Origin: Beijerinckiaceae bacterium
GTDB taxonomy: Bacteria; Pseudomonadota; Alphaproteobacteria; Rhizobiales; Beijerinckiaceae
DNA: 6,564 nt
Assembly (NCBI GenBank): GCA_022702195.1
Contig: JAKONB010000441.1
Coordinates: 1-6,564, forward strand
Direction: 5' to 3'
In this document: positions 5,248 through 6,564 of the stretch, piece by piece
Numbering within the stretch: the first letter of the stretch is position 1
Layout of the letters: every line of letters starts with the position of its first letter
Notes under the pieces: model-generated
The model's database searches: none
The model's input: only the letters and a program-made list of their open reading frames with translations
What the model was told of the DNA's origin: nothing
Position numbers and translations under genes: made by a program

Positions 5248-6122
5248 CCGCGACGCACGAGCGCCCGCGCCATCTCGTCGGTCTGATCGGGGCCGGCATC
5301 CAGGCGTCGCGAACCCCCGCCCTGCATGAGCGCGAGGGGGCGGCCAACGGCCTGAACCTGCTGTATCAGCGGATCGACCTCGACCGGCTCGGTCTCGGAG
5401 CGGACGACCTGCCCGAGCTGCTGCGGGCGGCCGAGCGCATGGGCTTCTGCGGGCTCAACATCACCTATCCGTGCAAGCAGGCGGTCATCCCGCATCTCGA
5501 CGCCCTGTCCCCCGACGCGGAGGCGCTCGGCGCCGTCAACACCGTGGTGCTGCGGGACGGGCGCCGGACGGGCCACAACACCGACTGGTGGGGTTTCGCC
5601 GAGAGCTTCAAGCGGGGCCTGCCCGGCGCGGCGACGGCCCGCGTGGTCCAGCTCGGGGCCGGGGGCGCGGGAGCGGCCGTCGCCCATGCCCTCCTGACCC
5701 TCGGCGTCGGCGAACTCTGGCTCTCCGACATCGATCCGGCCCGCGCCCAGGCGGTGGCGGAGAATCTCACCGCTCGATTCGGATCGGGCCGGGCCAGGGC
5801 CTGCGGCGACCTTCGCGCCGACGTCGCGGCGGCGGACGGCCTCGTCCATTGCACGCCCACCGGCATGGCCAAGTATCCGGGCTTGCCGCTGGAGGCCGAC
5901 CTGCTGCATCCGGGCCTGTGGGTCTCGGAGATCGTCTACTTCCCCCTCGAGACCGCCCTCCTGCGCGAGGCGCGGCGGATCGGCTGCCGCACCCTGGATG
6001 GCGGCGGCATGGCGGTGTTCCAGGCCGTGGAAGCCTTCCGCCTCTTCACCGGCCTGACGCCCGATGCCACGCGGATGCAGGCGCATTTCACGCGGATGTG
6101 CGCGGACGCGCCCGGCGCCTGA
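5244..6122 (+). CDS. Quinate/shikimate dehydrogenase (AroE-like, probably NAD-dependent)
   Basis: Cytoplasmic oxidoreductase that interconverts shikimate with 3-dehydroshikimate and/or quinate with 3-dehydroquinate. The 292-aa product closely resembles recalled Corynebacterium glutamicum quinate/shikimate dehydrogenase. The N-terminal substrate domain has GLIGAGIQASRTPALHE (about 13-29); SRTP replaces the SxSP of biosynthetic AroE. NITYPCKQ carries catalytic Lys78, and GAVNTVV and GHNTDWWGF carry Asp114. The Rossmann part has GAGGAGAAVAHAL (138-150), then Asp162 and Asp164 after the second strand (LSDIDPARAQ) where NADP-dependent AroE has a basic NRT-type motif; an acidic residue there favours NAD. 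GGGMAVFQAVEAFRLFTG is near the C-terminus. Divergence from the pca operon and the following transporter argue for a catabolic role, feeding quinate or shikimate into protocatechuate. The relative preference for quinate or shikimate cannot be read from sequence. Confidence 0.9.
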   Translation: MTATHERPRHLVGLIGAGIQASRTPALHEREGAANGLNLLYQRIDLDRLGLGADDLPELLRAAERMGFCGLNITYPCKQAVIPHLDALSPDAEALGAVNTVVLRDGRRTGHNTDWWGFAESFKRGLPGAATARVVQLGAGGAGAAVAHALLTLGVGELWLSDIDPARAQAVAENLTARFGSGRARACGDLRADVAAADGLVHCTPTGMAKYPGLPLEADLLHPGLWVSEIVYFPLETALLREARRIGCRTLDGGGMAVFQAVEAFRLFTGLTPDATRMQAHFTRMCADAPGA

Positions 6123-6145
6123 ACCGGGGACGCCACCTCGACGAA

Positions 6146-6162
6146 GCGCCCCCTGCGGGCGC
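6146..6162 (+). other. Hairpin just after the dehydrogenase stop
   Basis: GCGCCC (6146-6151) and GGGCGC (6157-6162) form a perfect 6-bp GC-only stem with a 5-nt loop, 23 nt after the stop codon. GATCTAACC follows instead of a U tract, so it is not a canonical terminator. It could protect the 3' end or weaken read-through into the transporter gene. Confidence 0.4.
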
Positions 6163-6270
6163 GATCTAACCACCCCACGACTTCCAAGGTGCGGCGGTGC
6201 GCGCGAGCGTGCCGAACGCCCCTCGGACAAGAACAAAAAACCAAAAAGCCGCAGCCGCATCGCCGGCGCA

Positions 6271-6276
6271 AGGAGG
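6271..6276 (+). promoter_or_regulatory. Shine-Dalgarno AGGAGG of the transporter gene
   Basis: A full AGGAGG, 8 nt before the ATG at 6285, is the strongest ribosome site in the window. An A-rich, unstructured stretch (6228-6246, AAGAACAAAAAACC then AAAAAG) lies upstream and could aid ribosome loading. No clear promoter was seen in the 162-bp gap, so co-transcription with the dehydrogenase is likely. Confidence 0.8.
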
Positions 6277-6284
6277 AAACGCCC

Positions 6285-6564
6285 ATGTCATTCGGTGCCA
6301 CGAATCCGCACGTCGGCGCGGACCACGCCCCTGTCCAGACCGGGACATCCCGCAAGGCCGCCCTCGCCAGTTGGCTCGGCAGCGCGGTCGAATATTACGA
6401 CTTCTTCATCTACGGCACCGCCGCGGCGCTGATCTTTCCGAAACTGTTCTTCTCGCCCGACAATCCGCAGGCGGCGGCCATCGCCTCGTTCGCCACCTTC
6501 GGCGTCGCCTACATCACCCGGCCCGTGGGCGCGGTCGTGCTGGGGCATGTCGGCGACAAATTCG
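6285..6564 (+). CDS. MHS-type major facilitator transporter, N-terminal part (cut by right edge)
   Basis: Inner-membrane, presumably proton-coupled, uptake carrier of the metabolite:H+ symporter (MHS) group, which includes ShiA (shikimate), KgtP, ProP and PcaT. Only 93 codons are present. A cytoplasmic tail of about 25 residues precedes ASWLGSAVEYYDFFIYGTAA (28-47), the characteristic first membrane helix of this group. A second helix runs about 66-86 (ASFATFGVAYITRPVGAVVL). GHVGDKF (87-93) begins the conserved loop motif GxxGDxxGRK. The gene follows the dehydrogenase by 162 bp on the same strand, so quinate, shikimate or a related aromatic-pathway acid is a reasonable substrate. The substrate cannot be assigned from this fragment. 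Confidence 0.88.
   Translation, partial: MSFGATNPHVGADHAPVQTGTSRKAALASWLGSAVEYYDFFIYGTAAALIFPKLFFSPDNPQAAAIASFATFGVAYITRPVGAVVLGHVGDKF

Noticed and set aside
6146..6170. Intrinsic terminator after the dehydrogenase
   Set aside because: The stem is good but no U tract follows, so a canonical terminator is not supported.
5112..6260. Long minus-strand frame opposite the dehydrogenase
   Set aside because: Antisense to a gene with intact AroE-like motifs and a strong Shine-Dalgarno sequence; no recognisable domain.
1..6564. tRNA, rRNA, CRISPR array, insertion sequence or prophage
   Set aside because: No cloverleaf-like sequence, spaced direct repeats, transposase motifs or terminal inverted repeats were noticed; the window is nearly all metabolic coding sequence.

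Overview
The window is a GC-rich (roughly 70%) stretch of an aromatic-acid catabolism locus. Codon use, gene order and protein similarity suggest an alphaproteobacterium of the Methylobacterium/Rhizobiales type; this assignment is an inference from recalled family sequences. All identifiable genes serve one theme: conversion of quinate/shikimate and protocatechuate to central metabolites by the beta-ketoadipate pathway.

Minus strand, transcribed right to left from about 4.8 kb to the left edge: pcaH and pcaG (protocatechuate 3,4-dioxygenase beta and alpha), a DUF849/BKACE-type beta-keto acid cleavage enzyme, pcaB (3-carboxy-cis,cis-muconate cycloisomerase), and a pcaD-pcaC fusion (3-oxoadipate enol-lactonase joined to 4-carboxymuconolactone decarboxylase) that runs off the left edge. 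The genes are tightly packed (2 bp between pcaH and pcaG, 10 bp between the BKACE gene and pcaB, a 10-bp overlap between pcaB and pcaDC), which indicates an operon. The one larger gap, 165 bp between pcaG and the BKACE gene, holds small overlapping inverted repeats.

Plus strand, from about 5.0 kb to the right edge: a quinate/shikimate dehydrogenase of the NAD-type AroE-like class, then the start of an MHS-type major facilitator transporter cut by the right edge. The 482-bp divergent region between pcaH and the dehydrogenase holds a near-perfect 22-bp palindrome abutting a TTGACA hexamer, a 40-codon upstream ORF whose stop overlaps the dehydrogenase start as ATGA, and a strong hairpin in the leader.

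Proposed flow: the transporter imports quinate/shikimate or a related acid; the dehydrogenase oxidises it; dehydratases not seen here would give protocatechuate; PcaHG, PcaB and PcaDC convert that to 3-oxoadipate. The most interesting point is the last step. No pcaIJ or pcaF is visible, and the BKACE enzyme lies inside the operon. It could cleave 3-oxoadipate with acetyl-CoA directly to succinyl-CoA and acetoacetate. In it, the residue equivalent to the Kce glutamate that contacts the substrate amino group is replaced by valine, as expected for a substrate without an amino group.
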